Of a DNA stretch of 64,000 nt, positions 28,067 through 38,186 are shown in pieces. Position numbers and translations under genes: made by a program. The notes under the pieces are model-generated. The model worked only from the letters and a program-made list of their open reading frames with translations, did no database searches and was not told where the DNA came from. The stretch is from Kribbella pittospori (lineage in GTDB: Bacteria; Actinomycetota; Actinomycetes; Propionibacteriales; Kribbellaceae): NCBI RefSeq assembly GCF_004331465.1, contig NZ_SJKB01000001.1, forward strand, positions 186,001 through 250,000, given 5' to 3'. Every line of letters starts with the position of its first letter. The first letter of the stretch is position 1.

Positions 28067-29395
28067 ATGCGGCCCAGAAACGGTGCCGGCCTCCGCCCCA
28101 TCGCACTGCTGTGTGCTTGTTCGTTCGTCCTGCTCGCCACCGCCTGCGGTGGATCCGGGGGATCGGATGCCTCAGGCAACAATGCCAACGACGGCCCGAA
28201 GATCGAACTGACCATCGCCACGTTCAACGAGTTCGGCTACGAGGACCTGTACCGCGAGTACGAGGCCCAGCACCCGAACATCAAGATCGTCGAGCGCCGC
28301 GCGCCCACCGTCGACGCGCACATCAAGAACCTGGACACCAACCTGGCGAACGGGTCCGGTCTGGCCGACATCGAGGCGATGGAGGTCAGCTGGATCTACA
28401 ACTACCTGGCCAAGGCCGACGAATTCGTCGACCTGCGCGACTACGGCGCCAACGATCTGAAGGACCGCTGGCTGGACTGGAAGGTGGCCGGCGCGACCAC
28501 GCCCGACGGCAAGATCATCGGGTACGGCACCGACATCGGTCCGGAGGCGATCTGCTACCGCCGCGACCTGTTCGCGAAGGCCGGGCTGCCGACCGACCGG
28601 GCCCAGGTCGCCAAGTTGTTCACCGACTGGTCGTCGTACTTCGCCACCGGCCGGAAGTTCAAGCAGAAGGTGCCCGGCTCGGCCTGGTACGACTCCGCCG
28701 TACTGACCTGGGAGGCGATGCGCAACCAGCTGATCCAGGCCTACTACTCCAACCAGGACCGCTTCCTCGGAGCGGAGAACCCGCTGCTGAAGAAGACCTG
28801 GGACCAGGTGGTCAAGGGCACCGCCGACGGCCTGTCCGCCGGGCTGCCGGCCTGGAGCGATCAGTGGAACAAGGCGTTCCGCACCGACAAGTTCGCGACG
28901 ATGGCGTGCCCCGGCTGGTTGCTCGGCGTGATCCAGACCAACGCAGGCAGCTACGGCAAGGGCAAGTGGGACGTCGCCGACGTGTTCCCCGGCGGTGGCG
29001 GCAACTGGGGCGGGTCGTACCTGACCGTGCCGAAGCAGTCGCCGCAGCCGGTCGAAGCGGCCCGGCTGGCTGCTTGGCTGACCGCGCCCGAGCAGCAGGT
29101 CAAGGTGTTCAAGAAGGTCGGCTCGTTCCCGTCGACGATCGACGCGTACGACGATCCGCAGGTCAAGTCGCAGGTGAATCCGTACTTCAACAACGCGCCG
29201 GTCGGGCAGATCTTCGTCAACCGCGCGAAGAACGTGATCCTCAAGCAGCACAAGGGACCACGCGATGGTGAGATCAACCAGGTGTTCAGTGCGGCACTGG
29301 CCAAGGTCGACGAAGGCAAGCAGCCTCCCGACGCGGCCTGGAAGCAGGCGCTCGACCTCGCCGACAAGGCCGCGAACACCCGCAAGAGTGGCTGA
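28067..29395 (+). CDS. ABC transporter sugar-binding lipoprotein (extracellular solute-binding, family 1)
   Basis: A 442-residue secreted lipoprotein. A Lys/Arg-poor signal with hydrophobic core ends in the lipobox LLATAC (Cys about residue 27), followed by a Gly/Ser-rich linker. The mature protein has the family-1 start (ELTIATFNEFGYEDLYREYEAQHPNIKI), the YGTDIGPEAICYRRDLFAKAGLP region and a Trp-rich ligand-site half (GGGGNWGGSYLTVPKQ). It would capture a sugar or oligosaccharide for an ABC importer. No permease or ATPase gene adjoins it; it is followed only by a LacI regulator. GGGAG precedes ATG 28067. Confidence 0.92.
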   Translation: MRPRNGAGLRPIALLCACSFVLLATACGGSGGSDASGNNANDGPKIELTIATFNEFGYEDLYREYEAQHPNIKIVERRAPTVDAHIKNLDTNLANGSGLADIEAMEVSWIYNYLAKADEFVDLRDYGANDLKDRWLDWKVAGATTPDGKIIGYGTDIGPEAICYRRDLFAKAGLPTDRAQVAKLFTDWSSYFATGRKFKQKVPGSAWYDSAVLTWEAMRNQLIQAYYSNQDRFLGAENPLLKKTWDQVVKGTADGLSAGLPAWSDQWNKAFRTDKFATMACPGWLLGVIQTNAGSYGKGKWDVADVFPGGGGNWGGSYLTVPKQSPQPVEAARLAAWLTAPEQQVKVFKKVGSFPSTIDAYDDPQVKSQVNPYFNNAPVGQIFVNRAKNVILKQHKGPRDGEINQVFSAALAKVDEGKQPPDAAWKQALDLADKAANTRKSG

Positions 29396-29476
29396 CACCC
29401 CGGCCGTCGGCGCCGCGCGAACGCCTGGCCGAAGTACTACGGTGTGAGGGCACATCAACCGACGCGGGGAGGACCG

Positions 29477-30484
29477 ATGGACCACCCTGGTTCTCCCACG
29501 CTCGAGCAGGTCGCGGCGCTCGCCGGCGTCTCTCGGGCGACGGTCTCGCGGGTGGTGAACGGCTCGCCGAAGGTGCTGCCGGACACGGTGGCCGCGGTCG
29601 AGCGCGCGATCGGCGAACTCGGCTACGTGCCGAACCGCGCCGCCCGCGCGCTGGTGACGCGCAAGACCGACTCGGTCGCGATCGTCGTACCGGAGCCGGA
29701 CAGTCGCGTGTTCTCCGACCCGTTCTTCGCCGGCATCCTGCGCGGTGTGAGCCGGACGCTGGCGCCGACGTCGTCTCAACTGGTGCTGCTGATCGAGCCG
29801 GCCGAGGCCGACGACCAGCGCCTGCTGCGCTACCTGCGCGGCGGCCATGTCGACGGAGCGATCATCGTCAGCCACCACGGTCGCGACAACGTGCTGCAGG
29901 AGCTGGCGCAGTTGCCGCTGCCGATCGTGTTCAGTGCCCGGCCGATCGGTGTCGACGTACCGGTGGCGAGTGTGGACGTGGACAACGTGGCCGGCGCGCG
30001 GACGGCCGTGGAGCACCTGCTGTCGATCGGGCGCCGCAAGCTCGGGACGATCACCGGTCCGCTGGACATGACGGCCGGCCTCGATCGGCTGACCGGCTAC
30101 CAGGACGTGATGAAGGAAGCGAAGCTGCCTGAGGCCATCGCGTTCGGGGACTTCACCGCCGACGGTGGTGAGCAGGCAGCGATACGGCTGCTCGACGAGC
30201 ACCCCGACCTGGACGGTCTGTTCGTCGCGTCCGACCTGATGGCGACCGCGGCGCTGAGGGTGCTGTCGCAGCGCGGCCGCCGGGTGCCGGACGACGTCGC
30301 GGTGGTCGGGTTCGACGACTCGGTGCTCGCGACCACGACCACCCCGAGGCTGACCACCGTGCGGCAGCCGGTGGAGAAGCTGGGCGCCCGGCTGGCCGAG
30401 ATCCTGCTCGCCAAGATCGGCGGCACGAAGCTCACCAGCCCCGAGATCTACGACACCGAGCTGATCATCCGCGACTCCGCCTGA
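29477..30484 (+). CDS. LacI-family transcriptional regulator
   Basis: A 335-residue LacI/GalR repressor. The N-terminal HTH is canonical (TLEQVAALAGVSRATVSRVVNGSP), with the hinge helix RAARALV near residue 54-60, and a periplasmic-binding-protein-like effector domain follows (..FFAGILRGV.., ..VGFDDSVLATTTTPRLTTVRQP..). GGGGAGGA precedes ATG 29477 and a TACGGT -10 box lies at 29438-29443. The likely target is the adjacent sugar-binding protein gene, whose leader holds a GAGAGCGCTCTC palindrome. The inducer is unknown, presumably the sugar bound by that protein. Confidence 0.93.
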   Translation: MDHPGSPTLEQVAALAGVSRATVSRVVNGSPKVLPDTVAAVERAIGELGYVPNRAARALVTRKTDSVAIVVPEPDSRVFSDPFFAGILRGVSRTLAPTSSQLVLLIEPAEADDQRLLRYLRGGHVDGAIIVSHHGRDNVLQELAQLPLPIVFSARPIGVDVPVASVDVDNVAGARTAVEHLLSIGRRKLGTITGPLDMTAGLDRLTGYQDVMKEAKLPEAIAFGDFTADGGEQAAIRLLDEHPDLDGLFVASDLMATAALRVLSQRGRRVPDDVAVVGFDDSVLATTTTPRLTTVRQPVEKLGARLAEILLAKIGGTKLTSPEIYDTELIIRDSA

Positions 30485-30487
30485 CCG

Positions 30488-31324
30488 CTACGGCGGATCG
30501 TTCTGGAACTGGAACTGCACCCGGATCGAGCTGTCGAGCGGGATGACGAAGGTGGTGTTGGACGCGTTCCACTGCCGCGGGACCAGGAAGAGCCGGTTCT
30601 CGCCGACGACGAGCAGCCGGAGCCCGCGGTAGCGGTAGTTGAAGGTCTGGCCGGCACCGGCCCGCAGCGTGGTCTCCTCGAGGCCGGGTGATCGCAGCGC
30701 GAGCTTCTCCTTGGTGTCGAGGATGACCACCGGGAAGCGGTCCAGGTGTTCGGCGTCGGACTTGGCCAGCCCGCGCCCGGAGTACTGCGCGGTGGTTGCC
30801 GTCGCCCAGAACGCGCACGTCACGACGACGACCGCAAGCAAGGCCATCAGGACCCGCTGGGTGCCTGCCCTCGGCGCGACCTGGCGGCGCAGATAGGTGA
30901 TGTACGCGAGCGCGGCCGACGCCAGGCCGATCACCCCAGGCACGATCATCGCGTAGAACGGCAGCTGCCCGATAAGGGGGTAGGCGAACAGCCCGAGGAC
31001 GCCGAGGAGCAGTACGGCTGCAGCCACTCGGGCGGCACGCCGTACGCCGAGCTCGGTCGGATGGATCGCGGTGTGCAGGAGCAGTCCGGCGACCGCGAGC
31101 AAGGTGATCACGAGCAGCGGGACCAGCAACGGCTGCGGACTGCGCATCACGTAGTCCTGCGTACTGAGGCCGATCGTGTCGACGTCGATGCCGAAGTACT
31201 CGTACTGCGATCGTGCGGACACGTAGCCGAAGTAGAACAGCAGCGCGCTGACCAAGGTGATCGGCGTGACGATACCTGCCGCGAAACTCACCCAGCGTTC
31301 GGCCTGCGACCGCTCGTCCGCCAT
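30488..31324 (-). CDS. Multi-pass membrane protein of unknown function (278 aa)
   Basis: I do not recognise a named family. About four or five membrane segments are seen: near residues 15-35 (AGIVTPITLVSALLFYFGYVS), 66-82, 100-115, 122-142 and 161-176. A conserved-looking loop (YFGIDVDTIGLSTQDYVMRSPQPLL) lies after the first. The last ~100 residues form an extracytoplasmic or cytoplasmic beta-rich domain (FPVVILDTKEKLALRSPGLEE..., FNYRYRGLRLLV). The ATG lies 3 bases after the stop of the lipoprotein gene, so the two form an operon. The role is unknown. Confidence 0.72.
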   Translation of the reverse strand: MADERSQAERWVSFAAGIVTPITLVSALLFYFGYVSARSQYEYFGIDVDTIGLSTQDYVMRSPQPLLVPLLVITLLAVAGLLLHTAIHPTELGVRRAARVAAAVLLLGVLGLFAYPLIGQLPFYAMIVPGVIGLASAALAYITYLRRQVAPRAGTQRVLMALLAVVVVTCAFWATATTAQYSGRGLAKSDAEHLDRFPVVILDTKEKLALRSPGLEETTLRAGAGQTFNYRYRGLRLLVVGENRLFLVPRQWNASNTTFVIPLDSSIRVQFQFQNDPP

Positions 31325-31327
31325 CCG

Positions 31328-31987
31328 TCACTCACCCGAGGGCGTCTCAGCAGGCGACTCGGCCGGTGGCGTGTCGGGCTCCTCGGAGGGCGTCTCGGGC
31401 TCCTCGGTGGGCGTCTCGGGCTCCTCAGTGGGAGTCTCCGGCGGCACCGCCGTCAGCTGGATCTGGCTGCCCTCCTTCTTCTTCAGCTCGTCGCAGTCGT
31501 CCTGGGTCGCACACGTCACCTCCGCCGGGACCTTGAGCGTGACAGTGCCCTGCGTCCCGACCTGCTTGAATCCGACCGAGCAGGCGTCCTGGCTGTCCGC
31601 GGTCCATTCCAGGCCCTCGCACGACCGTTTGCCGCCACAGGCCGACTGGTCCACTTCGAAGATGTGCTTGGGATCGAACGTGGGCCTGCCGAGCTTCATC
31701 GTCGTCCCGGGCCGGATCACGTCACCACCCAGCCAGTTGACCGAATTGCAGTTGCCGTCGGCGCCGCCGCCGACCGGCAGTTGCGCGATCTTGACCGACG
31801 GCTTGTCCACCGGATCCTGCGTGCTCTCGGGATCGGTCGGTTCCGGCGAGGGTTCGCCCGTCTGCTCCGACGTGGTGACATCCTGGGTCGGTGTGCCGCC
31901 CTCACCTGACCCGCCGTCGCTCGACGTGTCCGAACAGCCCGCCAGCACGAGCGCGAGCACTGCGATCGCGATGGCCGGTCTTCGCAT
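31328..31987 (-). CDS. Hypothetical lipoprotein with Pro/Glu/Thr repeat tail
   Basis: A 219-residue protein with a short signal peptide and lipobox LVLAGC (Cys about residue 18), then a Ser/Thr/Glu/Pro-rich linker. A compact domain follows with several Cys (about residues 80-165: NCNSVNW, SACGGKRSCEG, DACSVGF, CATQDDCDEL), suggesting disulphides. The C-terminus is a repeat of ETPTEEP-type units encoded by 21-base DNA repeats (about 31370-31440). GGGGTGAT precedes ATG 31987. It is co-transcribed with the membrane-protein gene that follows and divergent from the patatin gene. Function unknown. Confidence 0.7.
   Translation of the reverse strand: MRRPAIAIAVLALVLAGCSDTSSDGGSGEGGTPTQDVTTSEQTGEPSPEPTDPESTQDPVDKPSVKIAQLPVGGGADGNCNSVNWLGGDVIRPGTTMKLGRPTFDPKHIFEVDQSACGGKRSCEGLEWTADSQDACSVGFKQVGTQGTVTLKVPAEVTCATQDDCDELKKKEGSQIQLTAVPPETPTEEPETPTEEPETPSEEPDTPPAESPAETPSGE
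31366..31440. repeat. Tandem 21-base coding repeats in the lipoprotein tail
   Basis: Three near-identical units (GTCTCGGGCTCCTCGGTGGG on the plus strand with small changes) encode the ETPTEEP repeats. Copy number may vary by slippage. Confidence 0.7.
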
Positions 31988-32074
31988 GACCATCACCCCC
32001 AGCAACAGGATGACCCTCAGTGGTGCCCGCGACAACGGGTCGTGGACCGCCTTCCCGGAGCGAAAGGTGAACCG

Positions 32075-34657
32075 ATGACCGACCACGAGATCCGGATCGC
32101 GCTGGTCCTGAACGGCGGGGTCAGCCTGGCCGTCTGGATGGGTGGGGTGACCCACGAGCTGGATCTGATCCGGCGTGCGTCCGGTTCCAGCAGCGCGCCC
32201 GGTCCACAGCCGTACGACGAGGTCCTGGCGGAGCGCTGGCGTGAGCTGTGCCGGCGCGGTGAGGAGAACCGGCGCGTGGTCGTCGACGTGATCGCGGGGA
32301 CGAGCGCCGGCGGGCTGAACGGTTCGTTGCTGGCGACAGCGATCTCGAACGGCTCGACCCTGGACCCCGACGGCGAGCACGGACCCTGGCTGCGGCAGAA
32401 GTGGGTCGGGCTCGGCTCCCTCGAGGTCGGCAAGCTGGTGCCGTCGACGGGCCAGAAGTCGACCTCGGTGCTGGACGGCAAGTACTTCCTGCAGGAGCTC
32501 GACAGTCTGCTCAAGGGCGTCGTCGACGCGGGCGAGACGGCGGCCGAGGAGCCGGTCACGTTGTTCGTCACCGCGTCCGGGCTCGGCGTCCAGCAGTTCG
32601 AGGCGAAGGACGCCGCCGGGCAGCGCTTCGTCGTACCCGACCATCGGTACCTGTTCGCCTTCACCAGTGAGAACGCGGCGACGTACGACGGATCGAAGCG
32701 GGCGTTCTCGGTTGCGGACAAGAACGGGCTGAACGACACCAAACTGCTGGCCCGCGCGGCCCGTGCGTCCGCGTCGTTCCCGGCTGCGTTCGGCCCGGTG
32801 CTCGAGACTCCGAATCTGGCCGACTCACCGCCGCGCGTGCAGCCCTCGAACGCGGGGTCGGGTGCCTGGCTGGTGGATGGCGGAGTACTGGACAACGCAC
32901 CCTTCGGTCCGGTGCTCGACGTGGTGGCCAGGCGACCGGTCGCCGGACGAGCCAGCCGTTACGTGTTGTACGTCGTACCGTCGGCCGGGATCGGGAGTGC
33001 GTCGACGGCGTTGCCGGAGGCGAAGGAGCCGAGCTGGCGGGTGGCGGCACTGTCCGCCGTACAGTTCCCGCGCGAGGTCGACTTCCGGTCCGATGTGGAG
33101 CAGCTGGAGCGGCTGCTGCTGGAGGCGGACGCGTCGTGGTCGGACACCCAGCGGCTGTTCGATCGTTGTATGAAGCAATCAGTCGAGCGGGACCGGCTGC
33201 AGGCGGCGGCGAAGGCGCTGCAGCCGACGTACTCGCGCGGTCGCGCCGCCGGCGGTGTCTGGGAGGCGGTGACGGTCGCGAGCCACGACCAGTCGACCGT
33301 CCTCGACGCGGCGACCGCGCTGTCCGAGGAGGAAGTCGACGAGATCCTCGGGACCGACCACCCGTGGGTGCCCGACCCGGACGGCTCGACGGCTCCGCTG
33401 CGGAACGATGCCGAGGGCAACCCCAGCTGGCTGTGGGGGACAGGTGCGGCGGAACGCGTCGTCCGGCTGATCCTGCGCTCGCTGCGCAACCAGATCAGCG
33501 AGGCGCCGAGGGAGCAACGGGCTGAGCTCGAGCGACGGCTGAAGGCGGCCAGCGATGCTCTGCTGAAAACGCAGGCTGTGCGGGACGCACTCACCGAGCA
33601 GTTGACCGCGGCCGACCTCGACCTGAGCCCGGCCGGTGGCGCCGAGGCTGTCGCGGTCGGGCTGAACGACATCTTCACCGATCTGCAGATCCAGCGGGCG
33701 CTCGGCGACACGTTCGCCGACCTGATCGCGGCCGTCGGCCGGGACCTCGTCGAGACCGCCCTCGAGGTGGAGATCGTGTCGCGCTGTACGTCGGCGCGGA
33801 CACCGCAGCAGCGCAGTGCGCCGTTCCAGTTCCTCCGGCTCGGGCCGGACATCCCGCTGCCGCTGCTGGATGACCAGCCGGAAGGCTCGATCGCCAACAA
33901 CCTCAAGGACCGCATCCTCTACGGGTCGCAGGTCGGGCACTTCGGCGCGTTCGGTGCGGCGGACTGGCGGCGGTGGGACTGGCTGATGGGCCGGCTGCAC
34001 TGTGTCGCGCACCTGGGCGCGATGCTCGGCGCCGACGAGAACTGGATCCGCGAGACGCAACGGCAGGTCCTGAAGGCGGAGGACTGGAGGGTCGAGGCGG
34101 TCGCGGAACGCGTCCAGCGGCTGGCCCAGGACTTCCCGATGGGCGCCGGTCTCGGTGCGCTCACCACGATGCGCAACGAACTGAACCAGTCGGACGAGGG
34201 CCGGGCGACGACGAAGGGTCTCGCGGACCGGATGGTCGACGTGTCCAGTGGACTCGGGCCGCAGGTCGGCGACTGGGTCAAGGCGATGGCAGGCCGCAAG
34301 GACAAGCCCGGTTCGTGGCTGTTGCAGTGCGCCCGCTGGTTCACCGAGCCGGCGCGGCAGTCGGTGTGGACCCGTTTGGTGCGCGGCGCCAAGGTGACGC
34401 CGGCCAAGCGCCCGTTGGTCTTCGAGCAGTGGTTGCCGGTGGTGGGCATCGTGCTCGGTGTGGCGCTGCTGGTCGTTGCCGGGCTCGTCGAGCAGAGCGC
34501 CGTACGGATCATCGCGGCCGTGCTCGCCGGAGTGGTGCTGGCGGCGACCGCCGTACTCGGTGCCGTGACCTGGTACGTCCGGCGCGCGCGGCGGCGGATC
34601 CAGGCCTGGGTCGAACGGCGGATGCCGGAGATCAGTCCAGCGTCACGAAATCGATGA
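32075..34657 (+). CDS. Large patatin-like phospholipase (DUF3376-type) with C-terminal membrane segments
   Basis: An 860-residue protein. The patatin domain starts at once (IRIALVLNGGVSLAVWMGGVTHEL, oxyanion loop). It carries the nucleophile motif AGTSAGGLNG (Ser about residue 77) and the dyad Asp in DGGVLDN (about 269-275). A long helical middle follows. Two hydrophobic segments near residues 790-835 (VVGIVLGVALLVVAGLV and IIAAVLAGVVLAATAVLG) anchor the C-terminus, leaving the lipase domain probably cytoplasmic. AAGGTGAA precedes ATG 32075. Lipid acyl hydrolase activity is implied; the substrate is unknown. Its last 26 bases overlap the end of the convergent DUF3097 gene. Confidence 0.88.
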   Translation: MTDHEIRIALVLNGGVSLAVWMGGVTHELDLIRRASGSSSAPGPQPYDEVLAERWRELCRRGEENRRVVVDVIAGTSAGGLNGSLLATAISNGSTLDPDGEHGPWLRQKWVGLGSLEVGKLVPSTGQKSTSVLDGKYFLQELDSLLKGVVDAGETAAEEPVTLFVTASGLGVQQFEAKDAAGQRFVVPDHRYLFAFTSENAATYDGSKRAFSVADKNGLNDTKLLARAARASASFPAAFGPVLETPNLADSPPRVQPSNAGSGAWLVDGGVLDNAPFGPVLDVVARRPVAGRASRYVLYVVPSAGIGSASTALPEAKEPSWRVAALSAVQFPREVDFRSDVEQLERLLLEADASWSDTQRLFDRCMKQSVERDRLQAAAKALQPTYSRGRAAGGVWEAVTVASHDQSTVLDAATALSEEEVDEILGTDHPWVPDPDGSTAPLRNDAEGNPSWLWGTGAAERVVRLILRSLRNQISEAPREQRAELERRLKAASDALLKTQAVRDALTEQLTAADLDLSPAGGAEAVAVGLNDIFTDLQIQRALGDTFADLIAAVGRDLVETALEVEIVSRCTSARTPQQRSAPFQFLRLGPDIPLPLLDDQPEGSIANNLKDRILYGSQVGHFGAFGAADWRRWDWLMGRLHCVAHLGAMLGADENWIRETQRQVLKAEDWRVEAVAERVQRLAQDFPMGAGLGALTTMRNELNQSDEGRATTKGLADRMVDVSSGLGPQVGDWVKAMAGRKDKPGSWLLQCARWFTEPARQSVWTRLVRGAKVTPAKRPLVFEQWLPVVGIVLGVALLVVAGLVEQSAVRIIAAVLAGVVLAATAVLGAVTWYVRRARRRIQAWVERRMPEISPASRNR

Positions 34658-35453
34658 GCTCCTCGACCCGGCCGAGCAGCGCCGGGTCGAGATCGGCGAA
34701 GCTGGTCACCTTCGACAGGATGTGTTTCCAGGCCGCGGCAACGTCAGCCTGGTCGGTGGCCGGCCAGCCGAACGACTGCAGCACGCCCTTCTTCCAGTCC
34801 TGCCCGTGCGGGATCCGCGGCCAGGCCTTGATCCCGACCGACGACGGCTTGACCGCCTCCCAGATGTCGATGAACGGATGCCCGACGACCAGCACATGCC
34901 GGTTGGTCACCTGGGCCGCGATCTTCGACTCCTTCGACCCCTCGACGAGATGGTCTACGAGGACGCCGAGCCGCCGGCCCGGACCAGGCTGGAACCGGTT
35001 GACGATGCCGGGCAGGTCGTCGACGCCTTCGAGGTACTCGACCACGACGCCCTCGATCCGCAGGTCGTCGCCCCAGACCTTCTCGACCAGTTCGGCGTCG
35101 TGCCGGCCCTCGACGTAGATCCGGCTGGCCCGGGCCACCTTCGCCCGGACGTTGTCCACCGCAACCGAACCGGACGCGGTCCTCTTCTTCGCCGGGCCGG
35201 CCTTCTTCGGCGGCTTCAGGCTGACCGGTTTGCCGTCCAGCCAGAACCCAGGCCCGAGCGGGTACGTCCGGACCTTCCCGAACCGGTCCTCGAGATCGAC
35301 CACGCCGTGCTCCCAGCGCACGATCGCACCGACGAACCCCGACGTGGGCTCCTCGACGACCATGCCCTTCTCGATCTCGACCTCGACGGTCCGCCCGTTC
35401 TTGGGCTTGCGCCAGTCCCCACTCAGTACGTCGTTCCCATACCTGTCAGCCAC
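34632..35453 (-). CDS. DUF3097 family protein
   Basis: A 273-residue actinobacterial DUF3097 protein. The N-terminal beta-barrel-like part (VEVEIEKGMVVEEPTSGFVGAIVRWE) is followed by a Lys/Pro linker. The conserved C-terminal domain contains IYVEGRHDAELVEKVWGDDLR, LGVLVDHLVEGSKES and VGHPFIDIWEAVKP; its EGRHD and DHL motifs resemble a TOPRIM-like acidic centre. Whether it cuts or binds nucleic acid is not known. GTG 35453 is a leaderless start: on the minus strand TACGGT (35460-35465) ends six bases upstream. The final 26 bases overlap the patatin gene tail to tail. Confidence 0.85.
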   Translation of the reverse strand: MADRYGNDVLSGDWRKPKNGRTVEVEIEKGMVVEEPTSGFVGAIVRWEHGVVDLEDRFGKVRTYPLGPGFWLDGKPVSLKPPKKAGPAKKRTASGSVAVDNVRAKVARASRIYVEGRHDAELVEKVWGDDLRIEGVVVEYLEGVDDLPGIVNRFQPGPGRRLGVLVDHLVEGSKESKIAAQVTNRHVLVVGHPFIDIWEAVKPSSVGIKAWPRIPHGQDWKKGVLQSFGWPATDQADVAAAWKHILSKVTSFADLDPALLGRVEELIDFVTLD

Positions 35454-35512
35454 CGCCCAACCGTATGTGCCCCCACCTCTCTTCTCTCTCAACCACACAC
35501 CCTTCCCGTCTA

Positions 35513-35589
35513 ATGGGTTGACCCATCAGACGGTGGGTTGGCCAGCCGTATTCGCGGTAGCCAACCCACCACCGGGTGGGTCAACCCAT
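35513..35589 (-). terminator. Nested palindrome, probable terminator of the NCS1 permease gene
   Basis: Outer 13-base arms (35513-35525 with 35577-35589) enclose inner 11-base arms (35532-35542 with 35560-35570). ACCCATCAGA is also directly repeated at 35521 and 35584. It starts 15 bases after the permease stop and lies upstream of the DUF3097 promoter. It could equally be a small repeated element. Confidence 0.6.
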
Positions 35590-35603
35590 CAGAGGGGGTG
35601 GCG

Positions 35604-37145
<1,542 letters not shown>

Positions 37146-37175
37146 TTGTGCCACCCCATCCGGTCGTGGTTCGCA

Positions 37176-37218
37176 CCGCACTTCGGAACAAAGTGCGGCA
37201 AACCTGACCCGGTGTCAA
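37176..37218 (-). promoter_or_regulatory. Promoter with operator-like inverted repeat for the NCS1 permease
   Basis: On the minus strand TTGACA (37213-37218), a 17-base spacer and CACTTT form a promoter. An 8-bp inverted repeat (CCGCACTT, 7 bases, AAGTGCGG; 37176-37198) covers the -10 region and expected start point, a position suited to repression. The regulator is not in the window as far as I can tell. Confidence 0.55.
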
Positions 37219-37261
37219 CGGACAACTACAACTTGACCGCCGACCCGTGCGCTTTCTGCGA

Positions 37262-38032
37262 TCAGCCGGGGCCGAGCAGGGGCAGCGTCGGTCGCCGCGG
37301 CGTACCCAGAGCCTCGTAGCCGCGCTTGATCGCGTCCTGGAGTTTCTCCAGCGGCCACGGCCAGTCGTCGGTGTGGGCGAGGGCCTGCTCCAGCGAGGTG
37401 CCGCCGTGGTGGAGACCCGAGATGGTGTTGGCGACCGTGCCCAGGTCGCCGGCCTGGTCGCGGACGAACTCGGCGTCGACGACCGCGCCGTGACCCGGGA
37501 CGACCTTCGACGTGCCGGACAGCAGCCCGATCACCCGGTCGATCGTGTCCGGCCACTCCAGCGGGAACGAGTCCTCGCCGTACGACGGTGGCGCCGACTC
37601 CTCGATCAGATCGCCGACGAAGTACACATCCACATCCGGTACGACGACCACCACGTCGCCGTCGGTGTGCGCGTTGCCGAGATGCAGCAACTCGACCCTG
37701 CGGTCGCCGAGATCGATCACCTTCGCCACCGCGAAGGTCTGGGCCGTCAGCTTGGCGGCGGTCGCGGCGTTCTCGTGGGCGAGGACCTCGGCCTGATCGA
37801 AGACGCTGTTCCCGACGACGTGGTCGAAGTGCGCGTGCGTGTTGACGACCCAGCGCACCGGCTGGTCGGTCAGTTCGCGGAGGTGCTCGCGCAGTTCCTC
37901 GGCCTGCTCGGTGGTGGCCCGGGTGTCGATCAGGACCGCACCTCGTTCCCCGACGACCACACCGACGTTGAGGTCCCATTCGTCGTACCGGCGGACCCAG
38001 CAGCGATCCCCGACCTCGGCCCACGTACTCAT
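37262..38032 (-). CDS. Metallo-beta-lactamase-fold hydrolase
   Basis: A 256-residue MBL-fold protein. The metal motif THAHFDH (HxHxDH) is near residues 66-72, a third His lies in LGNAHTDGD (about 118-126), the bridging Asp is in VYFVGDLIE (about 143), and the last His is in VPGHGAV (about 180). All zinc ligands are therefore present. It resembles quinoprotein-relay or glyoxalase II-like hydrolases rather than secreted beta-lactamases, and no signal peptide is seen. TAGGGT on the minus strand (38040-38045) ends 7 bases before ATG 38032, giving a leaderless start. Confidence 0.88.
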   Translation of the reverse strand: MSTWAEVGDRCWVRRYDEWDLNVGVVVGERGAVLIDTRATTEQAEELREHLRELTDQPVRWVVNTHAHFDHVVGNSVFDQAEVLAHENAATAAKLTAQTFAVAKVIDLGDRRVELLHLGNAHTDGDVVVVVPDVDVYFVGDLIEESAPPSYGEDSFPLEWPDTIDRVIGLLSGTSKVVPGHGAVVDAEFVRDQAGDLGTVANTISGLHHGGTSLEQALAHTDDWPWPLEKLQDAIKRGYEALGTPRRPTLPLLGPG

Positions 38033-38162
38033 GCCAACGACCCTACTTGCTCGGCACCTCCCGTCGAGCAAGCCCTATCCAGGGGGCGGATTCTGACTTG
38101 AAGGCCGGTCGGGCGGCGCTTAAGGTCGCGGTGGCGGCTCGCAATCTTTCCGAGCTCAGCGG

Positions 38163-38173
38163 CGAAACTTTCG
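38163..38173 (+). promoter_or_regulatory. Operator-like palindrome CGAAA-C-TTTCG before the ThuA gene
   Basis: A perfect 11-base palindrome, 13 bases before GTG 38187. The GAAA-n-TTTC form is common among LacI/ROK-type sugar regulators, so local repression of the ThuA/Gfo pair is plausible. Confidence 0.4.
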
Positions 38174-38186
38174 AAGGGCGGTCGGC

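Noticed and set aside
28172..30202. 676-codon open frame antisense to the binding-protein and LacI genes
   Set aside because: Shadow composition; both plus-strand proteins are unambiguous.
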